Assembly: GCA_023246325.1 (NCBI GenBank)
Contig: JAHFIO010000005.1
Coordinates: forward strand, 1 to 19,581
Source: Candidatus Uhrbacteria bacterium
GTDB taxonomy: Bacteria; Patescibacteriota; Patescibacteriia; 2-12-FULL-60-25
Direction: 5' to 3'
Length of the DNA stretch: 19,581 nucleotides
Part shown: piece by piece, positions 8,511 to 14,828 of the stretch
Position numbering within the stretch: position 1 is the first letter of the stretch
How the letters are laid out: each line of letters begins with the position of its first letter
The notes under the pieces: model-generated
The model's input: the letters and a program-made list of their open reading frames with translations, nothing else
What the model was told of the DNA's origin: nothing
The model's database searches: none
Translations under genes and position numbers: made by a program

Positions 8511-9472
8511 AAAGCTTTAGCGCGATTGCGTATATGTTCAGTAAATGTTTTCGCTACATATAATTTCCCCGCATCGTCTGTTAAGAAAAATCTATACGGT
8601 GTAGCGGCAGGATGCAGAGCAGCCTCAAGTGCATCATCCCCTGGATTACAAATAGGTCCCGGAGGCAATCCTGCATGCATATATGTATTATATAACGAAT
8701 CAATGGCGAGCTCATCTAATGTTGGTCGCGTATGTCCACCTACCGAAATATAATTAACGGTTGCATCGGATTGAAGCGGCATATGATCTTGCAATCTATT
8801 CCAAAAAATCCCTGCTACAATCTTTCTATCGTCTGGATTCGCAACTTCTTTTTCTACAATAGATGCAAGTATAATAATATCACGCACCGTTCGCCGTTGC
8901 TTTGCAGCCTCATCTTGTAAACGTGGATATCGTTTAGCAAATTCATCTAATTGTTTTTTTAAAAAAGCATTTGGTAATTCATCTGCATATACTCGATACG
9001 TATCAGGAAATAAATACCCTTCAAGTGAACTTCCTTCTACAAAAGGATATGCATCATGCCAAGGAAATGCTTCAAAACTCATTTTAGTAATACCATGTTC
9101 TTTTAATAATTTTTCTATATCACTCGTATTAAAACCTTCATTGACACGAATTTGTACTTCTTCACGCAAGGGTCCAGAAAAAAGTCGTATCGCAATATCA
9201 TGATAACTCATACCAGACCGTAACACATATACTCCTGGCCTCCCTTTTCTTCCAGCCGAATCTATATACGAGTATATGCGATATCCCAGTGGAAAATCTA
9301 TCACACCTTTTGTTTCAAGCAATAAAGCGATCTGCGCTGTACTCCATCCTTCTATAATTTTTACCTCAACACCTTGTGTAAGAAGAGATGGTTGTATTAT
9401 CCATGCGCGATATGAAAAAAGAATACCTATACATGCAGGAATGGCTAATAAACAAAATACTATTTTTTTCAT
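8471..9472 (-). CDS. mltG: Endolytic murein transglycosylase (MltG/YceG)
   Basis: Membrane-anchored enzyme that cleaves nascent peptidoglycan strands and so sets glycan length. 333 residues: an N-terminal membrane anchor (about 3-22), a LysM-like/small domain (about 33-100), and the YceG catalytic domain with IVEKE (the catalytic Glu is probably E207), LQSDATVNY (233-241) and YMHAGLPPGPICNPG (264-278), all family hallmarks. I chose the ATG at 9472 because it overlaps the PAP2 stop as ATGA, and because the upstream extension of the frame is antisense-like and non-homologous. The last 12 residues (GGVRHQTVDKLN) are encoded by the inverted repeat and are probably not ancestral. The neighbours (PAP2 phosphatase) suggest a cell-wall transcription unit. 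Confidence 0.95.
   Translation of the reverse strand: MKKIVFCLLAIPACIGILFSYRAWIIQPSLLTQGVEVKIIEGWSTAQIALLLETKGVIDFPLGYRIYSYIDSAGRKGRPGVYVLRSGMSYHDIAIRLFSGPLREEVQIRVNEGFNTSDIEKLLKEHGITKMSFEAFPWHDAYPFVEGSSLEGYLFPDTYRVYADELPNAFLKKQLDEFAKRYPRLQDEAAKQRRTVRDIIILASIVEKEVANPDDRKIVAGIFWNRLQDHMPLQSDATVNYISVGGHTRPTLDELAIDSLYNTYMHAGLPPGPICNPGDDALEAALHPAATPYRFFLTDDAGKLYVAKTFTEHIRNRAKAFGGVRHQTVDKLN
8605..8616 (+). repeat. 12-mer CGGCAGGATGCA, copy 1
   Basis: Longest form of the dispersed GCAGGAT word. It lies within mltG, where the minus strand reads His-Pro-Ala-Ala. The identical 12-mer occurs at 13302 and 16818. Confidence 0.7.
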
Positions 9473-10032
9473 GCGTCGTGAATATGATGTGCGGCAGAAG
9501 ATAAAATATTTCTTGCTCGTAACATCGAATGAAACTTTCTCACAATATAAAAAGAAATACAACCTACAAAAATTCCTCCAAGAATATCTGTTGGATAATG
9601 TACCCCGGCCGATATGCGACCTAGTGCAACACATCCAGCAATAAAAAATGCAATCATACCTATACGTCGATCAGCGATATAGAGTGCGAGCGCAATTGAA
9701 ATAGCTGCCGCCGTATGTCCAGAAGGAAAAGAAGTATTATATGGTGCAGGTATAAGTAAAAGAACGTCATGCGATACAAGAAATGGACGTGCACGAAGAA
9801 CACACTTGGCAATACCCACTACGAAGACAAGCGCAAGTGCCGTTGTCCATGCCGCTTCTTCAACTCCATGCCTTTTTCTTTTCTCTTTCGATAAAAAAAG
9901 AATGAGAATAAGAATACTGTCTAAAAAAATCGCATAACGCGCCAGGAAAATGATAACAGTACTTCCAAATGCATACGAAAGAAAAAATCGTTGAATATGT
10001 ACTACGAAAAAAAGATCTGGTATAAAAGTCAT
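9469..10032 (-). CDS. PAP2-family membrane phosphatase, probably undecaprenyl-diphosphatase type
   Basis: 187 residues, several membrane helices. It carries the three PAP2 phosphatase signatures: KCVLRARP (K76, R82), PSGH (103-106, with the catalytic His) and GRISAGVHYPTD (R139, H145, D149). Members of this family remove phosphate from lipid carriers; the BcrC-type use, recycling undecaprenyl diphosphate for cell-wall synthesis, fits the following mltG but is an inference, and phosphatidylglycerophosphate phosphatase is possible. The ATG at 10032 is chosen because it begins a clean membrane protein 4 bases after the nth stop; the longer frame would run through the nth coding region. It overlaps mltG by 4 bases (ATGA). 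No Shine-Dalgarno site; translation is probably coupled to nth. Confidence 0.88.
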   Translation of the reverse strand: MTFIPDLFFVVHIQRFFLSYAFGSTVIIFLARYAIFLDSILILILFLSKEKRKRHGVEEAAWTTALALVFVVGIAKCVLRARPFLVSHDVLLLIPAPYNTSFPSGHTAAAISIALALYIADRRIGMIAFFIAGCVALGRISAGVHYPTDILGGIFVGCISFYIVRKFHSMLRARNILSSAAHHIHDA

Positions 10033-10036
10033 ACGA

Positions 10037-10669
10037 TCAGGATAGCACAGTTTTTGGAGAATACGGACACTGTGCGGCAATCGGGCATCTATAGCATTCT
10101 GGTTTTCGAGCCTTGCATATATCACGACCAAATGGAACAAGGGCGCTATTGATTGTAGACCAATATTTTTTTGGAATAAATTTCATTAAATCTTTTTCAA
10201 TATCAATTGGCTTTTTCTTTTTAGTCCAACCCAATCTACACACAATACGTTGTACATGCGTATCAATAGCGATCGCTGGAATATGAAAACAAGCAGACAA
10301 AACAACGCTTGCGGTTTTACGTCCAACGCCACGCAATGTAATTAAATCTTGCATAGTGCGAGGAACGCATCCTGCATACACATCCTGTATGCGTATAGCA
10401 GTTTCTTTTACTGCACGAGCTTTTGTTTTATATAAATTTAATGTACGAATTGTTTTCGCGATATCTTCTATTCTTGCCACGGCCAAACTTTTCCAATCAG
10501 GAAATTTTCTTCGTAATCCAGGCATTGCTTTTAGCACGGCTGCATCCGTACATTGTGCAGCGAGCATGGTGGCAATCAATGTATCATCCGATGTATCCAA
10601 ATGCGTCCCCCCTTTTTCAGAATATTTTTTTGAAAGACATACAAGAATTTTTGTATACAAAAAGCTCAT
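10037..10669 (-). CDS. nth: Endonuclease III (DNA glycosylase/AP lyase)
   Basis: Base-excision repair enzyme that removes oxidised pyrimidines and nicks abasic sites. 210 residues from the ATG at 10669. The helix-hairpin-helix LRGVGRKTA contains the catalytic Lys K118, and D136 is in IDTHVQR. The [4Fe-4S] loop is intact: C185-X6-C192-X2-C195-X5-C201. All these positions are exactly two lower than in E. coli Nth (K120, D138, C187...), which supports this start over the ATG at 10681. Both ATGs lie inside the hairpin of the upstream gene's terminator, so either read-through transcription is needed or a downstream start is used (an in-frame TTG is at 10658-10660). The next gene, the PAP2 phosphatase, starts 4 bases after the stop. 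Confidence 0.95.
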   Translation of the reverse strand: MSFLYTKILVCLSKKYSEKGGTHLDTSDDTLIATMLAAQCTDAAVLKAMPGLRRKFPDWKSLAVARIEDIAKTIRTLNLYKTKARAVKETAIRIQDVYAGCVPRTMQDLITLRGVGRKTASVVLSACFHIPAIAIDTHVQRIVCRLGWTKKKKPIDIEKDLMKFIPKKYWSTINSALVPFGRDICKARKPECYRCPIAAQCPYSPKTVLS

Positions 10670-10688
10670 ATGACATATCATATGAGCT
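10659..10688 (-). terminator. Intrinsic terminator of the secreted LamG-like gene
   Basis: Perfect 11-bp stem AGCTCATATGA / TCATATGAGCT (10663-10673 with 10678-10688, loop of 4), followed on the minus strand by TTTTT (ending at 10659). It lies 14 bases after the stop at 10703 and contains the likely nth start codon. The T-run is short, so it may be leaky. Confidence 0.7.
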
Positions 10689-10702
10689 GGGCAGAAAAAG
10701 TG

Positions 10703-11554
10703 CTAGTAGAACTTCACATTATCAAGATCAACGTTGACATAGTCCGTGCGGACTCCTGCTGTACCACGATCAAAGGTGGCATCAGACAAATCCGAGTTGA
10801 ACTGCTGAACTCCATCAACCCACACATTCATGACAGTACCAACAACCATGAATCTGAATGCGTACCAGCGATTGAGTGTGACGCTTGTCCCTGCTGGCAA
10901 ACGAGTACCATCAGCCTTCTTCAAACGCACCACGGTTCCAATAGGATCATACGGACAACCAAGTGCGGCATTCGGACTTTGCTTTTTCACAAGCACATCC
11001 CCATTTGATCGAACACTTGCGACATAATACTGGTCCTCGTTTACGTAGCGCGCAAACAAATGCACGCCTCGAAAGGGGGTTTGACCAGAAGGCTGAGTCT
11101 GAAGTGCTGTGATTCGAAAATCAGTCTCAACATTCATATCATGATATGCTGCACGTTGATTCCGTGTGCCGATGAGCGTATTGTTCATAAGCATTCTGAA
11201 ATTATACGTAGACGTTCGCGTGAACGTGGCCGCGGGCCCACCTGTGATTGGGTCATACTCCCATGCGGTGTACAAAAAACCACTTGTGCCTACATAATAA
11301 ATATTTGTCGATCCACTTCCTGCAACCAGGATGCCTGTACCTGGGTACATAGAATAATTGAAATCATCCCACCCATCTGTATTCCAGGTATTAGTTGATG
11401 TGTTTTGCAAATATGCATACGTGTTCACACCGCCTGCATTTGGATAAAACGTATAGAACGATCCACCCGAGCACGTAGCGCTCGCAGAATGCGACATGAA
11501 CAGCAAAAAGAGAGATGCAAGAAAAGTAAAAACAAAAAAACGAAAACGATTCAT
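10703..11554 (-). CDS. Secreted LamG/jelly-roll domain protein
   Basis: 283 residues. A clear Sec signal peptide (basic start, hydrophobic core about 6-20) has a probable cleavage site after ASA (A26). The N-terminal ~100 residues are rich in Tyr, Thr, Asn and Gly. The C-terminal half (about 125-283) looks like a concanavalin-like jelly roll of the LamG/DUF1080 kind: FRGVHLFARYVNEDQYYVASV, then LNRWYAFRFMVVGTVMNVWVDG and NVDLDNVKFY. Such domains bind glycans or are part of glycosidases; I see no catalytic residue to claim enzyme activity. Only two cysteines remain in the mature part (C28, and one in GCPYDP), which could form a disulfide. A very good Shine-Dalgarno site (AAGGAG at 11561-11566, 6 bases away), a near-consensus promoter and a terminator make this an independent, probably highly expressed gene. 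It is more GC-rich than its neighbours. Confidence 0.8.
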   Translation of the reverse strand: MNRFRFFVFTFLASLFLLFMSHSASATCSGGSFYTFYPNAGGVNTYAYLQNTSTNTWNTDGWDDFNYSMYPGTGILVAGSGSTNIYYVGTSGFLYTAWEYDPITGGPAATFTRTSTYNFRMLMNNTLIGTRNQRAAYHDMNVETDFRITALQTQPSGQTPFRGVHLFARYVNEDQYYVASVRSNGDVLVKKQSPNAALGCPYDPIGTVVRLKKADGTRLPAGTSVTLNRWYAFRFMVVGTVMNVWVDGVQQFNSDLSDATFDRGTAGVRTDYVNVDLDNVKFY

Positions 11555-11604
11555 TTCAGACTCCTTGTTTTGAGATGTATATAAAGATCGAGTAAAGTTT
11601 AAGA

Positions 11605-11633
11605 ATTATGCCACATATATACTTTTCTGTCAA
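11605..11633 (-). promoter_or_regulatory. Near-consensus sigma70-type promoter of the secreted protein gene
   Basis: Minus-strand TTGACA (11628-11633), 17-base spacer, CATAAT (11605-11610). It begins 6 bases after the gpmI stop. The predicted start point near 11598 gives a leader of about 44 bases carrying the AAGGAG ribosome-binding site. Confidence 0.85.
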
Positions 11634-11638
11634 TAATA

Positions 11639-13213
11639 CTATATCAAAGATTTTCCTGTCATCTCCGGAGGTTGTGATATTTCCATTAATTTTAAAACTG
11701 TCGGCGCTACATCACCCAACATACCAACGGGCTGTGTAGCAAATAAATCTCCACCAATAACTTCTCCATTCGGAGCTGATAAACCTTCAAATTGTTTTCC
11801 AATAATAAGAAAAGGTACTGGATTTGTTGAATGCTCTTTATCTATTTCACCTGTAACGAGATTTTTCACTTCTTCTGCATTCCCATGATCCGCGGTTACG
11901 AGCACCGTTCCATTTACAGCTAAAGTCGCATCCACTATTTTTCCAAGTGCGGTATCAACAGTTTGACAGGCGATAATAGTCGCCGCTTCATCACCTGTAT
12001 GTCCAACCATATCTGGATTCGCAAAATTTAACACAATAAAATCATATATACCCTTTCCAATATCCTGAACAATTGTATCCGCAATAGCCATTGCAGACAT
12101 TTCTGGCGCTTTATCATAGGTTGAAACACGAGGCGATGGAATAATCACACGATCTTCACCGGGAAATTCAACCTCCTGCATGCCATTGAAAAAAAAGGTT
12201 ACATGCGCATATTTTTCTGTTTCCGCAATATGTAATTGTTTTTTTCCTGCATCTGAAATAACTTTCGCCAAACAATTATCTAATGCTTGCGGTGGATACG
12301 CGATCACAGCTGGCATATCTTTTTCTAATTCCGTCATGGTAACAAAAAATAAATCTTTTATTTCCTTGCGTTTGAATTTATCAAAGCTTGGCAAAGTAAA
12401 AACCTTAGCCATTTCACGCGCACGATCTGAACGAAAATTAAAAAAAATCATGGAGTCGCCATCATTCACCGTACTCGCAACAACACCCTTTGTAATGACA
12501 ATAGGCTCTACTTGTTCATCATATATTTTTTTATCATATGATGCCTGTATTGCTTTCGCCGCTGAATCTGACATCATATCTGCTTTCCCATGCACAATAG
12601 CATTATATGCTTTTTCAATTCGTTCCCAATGATTATCACGATCCATGCCCCAATATCTTCCACTTATACTCGCTATACGACCAATTGCATTTTCTTTCAT
12701 ATAGGTTTCTAACTCAGCAATAAAACCAATTCCGCTATTAAAAATAGCATCACGCCCATCCAAAAAAACATGAACAACAATATCAGAAAATTTTTGTCTT
12801 TTACACAGTTCTAACAATGCCTTGCAATGCGTATCACTCGCATGAACGTTTCCTGCCGAATATAAACCCATGATATGTACGGTCCCCTTATTTTTTCGCG
12901 CATGTTCTATCGCATCCAAAAATGCTTTATTTGTATAAAATTCTCCACTTTCAATTGCATAATTTATACGTGGCAAACTTTGATAAAAAATTCGCCCAGC
13001 TCCAATGGTAAGATGCCCCACCTCCGAATTCCCCATCTCCCCCCAAGATAAACCAACAGCCGAAGCCGACGCCAAAACCGTCATAGCAGGATAATGCTGC
13101 ACATAATGAGAAAAATTTGGCATTTGTGCGGCAGCTACCGCATTGCCATCTCCAGGTGGTGCAATACCAAAGCCGTCAATAATAGCTAAAACTATGGGTT
13201 TTATGGCTGACAT
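11639..13213 (-). CDS. gpmI: 2,3-bisphosphoglycerate-independent phosphoglycerate mutase
   Basis: Converts 3- to 2-phosphoglycerate in lower glycolysis, using two Mn ions and a phosphoserine intermediate. 524 residues, near the usual 510-515. Family marks: IIDGFG (11-16), GNSEVGH with the catalytic Ser S63, HVFLDGRD, GRYWGMDRDNHWERI (substrate binding), FFNFRSDRAREM, NFANPDMVGHTGD and TADHGNAEE (metal ligands). The ATG at 13213 is right at the expected N-terminus (MSAIKPIVLAIIDGFG). No Shine-Dalgarno site; a predicted promoter about 15 bases upstream would give a leader of only ~8 bases. The 3' neighbour has its own strong promoter immediately after the stop. No terminator is visible between the two genes. 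Confidence 0.97.
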   Translation of the reverse strand: MSAIKPIVLAIIDGFGIAPPGDGNAVAAAQMPNFSHYVQHYPAMTVLASASAVGLSWGEMGNSEVGHLTIGAGRIFYQSLPRINYAIESGEFYTNKAFLDAIEHARKNKGTVHIMGLYSAGNVHASDTHCKALLELCKRQKFSDIVVHVFLDGRDAIFNSGIGFIAELETYMKENAIGRIASISGRYWGMDRDNHWERIEKAYNAIVHGKADMMSDSAAKAIQASYDKKIYDEQVEPIVITKGVVASTVNDGDSMIFFNFRSDRAREMAKVFTLPSFDKFKRKEIKDLFFVTMTELEKDMPAVIAYPPQALDNCLAKVISDAGKKQLHIAETEKYAHVTFFFNGMQEVEFPGEDRVIIPSPRVSTYDKAPEMSAMAIADTIVQDIGKGIYDFIVLNFANPDMVGHTGDEAATIIACQTVDTALGKIVDATLAVNGTVLVTADHGNAEEVKNLVTGEIDKEHSTNPVPFLIIGKQFEGLSAPNGEVIGGDLFATQPVGMLGDVAPTVLKLMEISQPPEMTGKSLI

Positions 13214-13228
13214 ACGCAGGATAAGAGT

Positions 13229-13257
13229 ATCGTACAGGTCGAGCGCCTACTTGACAA
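13229..13257 (-). promoter_or_regulatory. Candidate gpmI promoter, overlapping the divergent one
   Basis: Minus-strand TTGTCA (13252-13257), 17-base spacer, TACGAT (13229-13234). The -35 is 5 of 6 and the -10 is 4 of 6. Its -35 bases overlap those of the plus-strand promoter, so polymerase cannot sit on both at once. Confidence 0.55.
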
Positions 13258-13279
13258 AACATCAAAAATGTACTAGATT
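13251..13279 (+). promoter_or_regulatory. Promoter of the three-gene plus-strand island
   Basis: TTGACA (13251-13256), 17-base spacer, TAGATT (13274-13279). Expected start near 13286, leader about 60 bases. The leader includes ATCCTG (13285-13290) and GCAGGAT (13304-13310), which could pair as a weak hairpin. Confidence 0.7.
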
Positions 13280-13301
13280 GACTTATCCTGACGTAATAAT
13301 T

Positions 13302-13313
13302 CGGCAGGATGCA
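13302..13313 (+). repeat. 12-mer CGGCAGGATGCA, copy 2
   Basis: Intergenic copy in the leader of the three-gene island, so not constrained by any protein. The 13-mer AATTCGGCAGGAT ending at 13310 recurs at 14245-14257 in the second gene of the island. Confidence 0.75.
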
Positions 13314-13346
13314 AACGTACACTCGACAAAGAAAGAAAAGGGAACC

Positions 13347-14078
13347 ATGACAAGACAGGCGAAGGCAATGGATGGTCGCTACGACTACCTCATGGCAGAG
13401 AAAGAAGCTGAGGAGCAGAAGCTGAAAGAAACCAACCGTCTCAAGCTTGAAGCGGATCTGAAAAGAATCGCAGAAGAAGAGGCGGATGCGAGATCTAAGC
13501 TCGTCGAAGACCTGAAGAAAGAGGGTATCGACCTCTATCGGGTTTGGAATGGTGCGCAGATTTTCGCTGGCTGGAATCCGAAAAACGGCTATCCTCGATT
13601 TCGCCGCATGACGAATGAGGAATTGACCGCTATTAAGCGAGACACCTGGAAAAAGTTGATGACGGTCGAAAGCTCGGAATCAATGCTCTGGTGGGACACC
13701 TACGATTGGCAGGCATCCATCGGTGTATATCGCGACGCGACATGGACAGTGAAGATGCACAATGTTGCATATCACAAGCCAGAGAAATTGAATCAGGTCT
13801 GTACATTTGTTGTGAGGGGGCGACTCTTCAAGGACAAGTACGGGGATGAAACAATTTTCGCGGATAATCTCGTGAACGCGGTGGACAAAATCTGGTTGAC
13901 CAAGGGTCGTCCTCAGGATGGAAAAATCATTCCGTCCGTGAAAAACGAGGCATTGCCCAAACGAATCGACACCTCGCCATTTCCGCAGTTCTTCCTTGAG
14001 CAACTGTGCGAAACTGTCGAAAAGATGGTCTACGGTTTCAACCACTACGTACAACTCGCACAGGAGGTGAAGTCATGA
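13347..14078 (+). CDS. Protein of unknown function, coiled-coil N-terminus (island gene 1)
   Basis: 243 residues; no family recognised. Residues about 15-62 form a highly charged Lys/Glu helix, almost certainly a coiled coil. From about 63 a globular domain follows with many aromatics: LYRVWNGAQIFAGWNP, MLWWDTYDWQASIGVY, and TFVVRGRLFKDKYGDETIFA. No signal peptide or membrane segment, so it is probably cytoplasmic. The frame is open further upstream, but the ATG at 13347 lies after the promoter and has a Shine-Dalgarno-like AAGGGA 4 bases away. It ends in an ATGA overlap with gene 2. Base composition and codon use are more GC-rich than the surrounding minus-strand genes, which suggests transfer or a high expression class. 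Confidence 0.8.
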   Translation: MTRQAKAMDGRYDYLMAEKEAEEQKLKETNRLKLEADLKRIAEEEADARSKLVEDLKKEGIDLYRVWNGAQIFAGWNPKNGYPRFRRMTNEELTAIKRDTWKKLMTVESSESMLWWDTYDWQASIGVYRDATWTVKMHNVAYHKPEKLNQVCTFVVRGRLFKDKYGDETIFADNLVNAVDKIWLTKGRPQDGKIIPSVKNEALPKRIDTSPFPQFFLEQLCETVEKMVYGFNHYVQLAQEVKS

Positions 14079-14347
14079 GTACTGCAAAATCCGAACCCAA
14101 GTCTGCCGATGAAGAGATCCATCTCGATTTCGATGATGTGACACCAGTCACACCACTTGACGTCGATGCGATTTTTGCGGAGGCTGAAGCAAAAGCAATT
14201 GCTGAGGCTGAAGCCCTCGCAGCGCTGGATGCATGCCTCCCCGAAATTCGGCAGGATTCGTATCCTGCCGAAGTGGTCATTGTCGAACCTACGAAGAGCG
14301 ATCTTCCGAGTGCATATATTCCGGATGAATCTTTGTTCAGTCGATGA
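14075..14347 (+). CDS. Small acidic protein of unknown function (island gene 2)
   Basis: 90 residues, strongly acidic (EEIHLDFDDV, DVDAIFAEAEAKAIAEAEAL). The middle is an Ala/Glu helix; both ends look disordered. The start is secure: ATGA overlap with gene 1 and a perfect AGGAGG (14062-14067) 7 bases upstream, the best ribosome-binding site in the window, so it is probably made in excess of gene 1. Its small, acidic nature next to a larger basic/coiled-coil protein could suit an inhibitor, adaptor or chaperone; this is inference. An inverted pair of GCAGGAT words lies within the coding region (14247-14272). Confidence 0.75.
   Translation: MSTAKSEPKSADEEIHLDFDDVTPVTPLDVDAIFAEAEAKAIAEAEALAALDACLPEIRQDSYPAEVVIVEPTKSDLPSAYIPDESLFSR
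14247..14272. repeat. Perfect 11-bp hairpin made of two opposed GCAGGAT words
   Basis: TTCGGCAGGAT (14247-14257), loop TCGT, then ATCCTGCCGAA (14262-14272). It lies inside island gene 2, where it codes for residues around RQDSYPAE. No T-run follows, so it is not a terminator. Confidence 0.8.
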
Positions 14348-14786
14348 AAAAGCAAAGTCCACTCCGCGCGAAAACATCCCTCCCCCGCATGCAATAAGCA
14401 CCCGGAAACGTATCGTGAGTTTCATACGAGTATTAACGGTGCCTGCACTCTTTGTGCTAGCAGTCGGAACTCTCGCCGTCTTCACGCGAGAAGATCAAGC
14501 GGCGGTGGTAAAGCCAGCGGCAGTTACAACGCAGGAAACTGCAACTGTACCCACCGTGACAACCCCTGCAGTCGTATCCCTAAACGGTACTATGTGTGCT
14601 GCCATGGATTCTGAATCTCTCGAGAAATACTTTGGACAAAAAAATCCAGATAAATTTCTTGATAAAACCGGTAATGTCCCTCTCGATACGGCGAAGCCAC
14701 ACATTGTGTGTGGAAAAGCTTGCAGAGCAAATGCAGATGGCACACTTGATGTGTCAAAGGCACAAATCTGCGGACTTCGTCCGTAA
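14325..14786 (+). CDS. Single-pass membrane protein with a Cys-containing outer domain (island gene 3)
   Basis: 153 residues from the ATG at 14325, which overlaps gene 2 by 23 bases. Basic cytoplasmic segment (STRKR), one membrane helix (about 31-53), a Thr/Val/Pro-rich linker (about 55-85), and an extracytoplasmic domain of about 65 residues with four Cys (C91, C129, C133, C149), likely two disulfides. No family recognised. The start is uncertain: another ATG at 14344 forms an ATGA overlap with gene 2 but is in another frame that stops after 17 codons; a frameshift near the C-run at 14383-14388 would join it to this frame. The frame here is intact, so 14325 is used. It is followed by a strong terminator. 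It may be the membrane partner of genes 1 and 2. Confidence 0.7.
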   Translation: MNLCSVDEKAKSTPRENIPPPHAISTRKRIVSFIRVLTVPALFVLAVGTLAVFTREDQAAVVKPAAVTTQETATVPTVTTPAVVSLNGTMCAAMDSESLEKYFGQKNPDKFLDKTGNVPLDTAKPHIVCGKACRANADGTLDVSKAQICGLRP

Positions 14787-14792
14787 CACACC

Positions 14793-14828
14793 GCCCACCG
14801 TGACTTTCGTCACTGTGGGCTTTTTTTT
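14793..14828 (+). terminator. Strong intrinsic terminator of the island
   Basis: 12-bp stem GCCCACCGTGAC / GTCACTGTGGGC with one mismatch, loop TTTC (14793-14820), then eight T (14821-14828). It ends within the stop codon of the convergent GH44 gene. There is no T-run for the minus strand, so it should act only on the plus strand. Confidence 0.92.

Noticed and set aside
9473..9634. Longer N-terminus of MltG
   Set aside because: The extension runs through the PAP2 coding region, has no family similarity, and the ATGA overlap plus membrane anchor fit the start at 9472.
2995..10039. UGA recoded as glycine (Gracilibacteria-type code)
   Set aside because: UGA ends dnaE, PAP2 and nth exactly where the families end and where the next genes begin.
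10033..10140. Longer N-terminus of the PAP2 phosphatase
   Set aside because: It runs through the Fe-S-cluster end of nth; the ATG at 10032 starts a normal membrane protein just after the nth stop.
12180..12632. Plus-strand open frame of 150 codons
   Set aside because: Mirror frame of gpmI, whose protein is unmistakable.
14045..14485. Minus-strand open frames across the three-gene island (also 13680-14054, 14038-14394, 14495-14791)
   Set aside because: The island's promoter, AGGAGG site, ATGA overlap and terminator all point to the plus strand; the minus frames have none of these.
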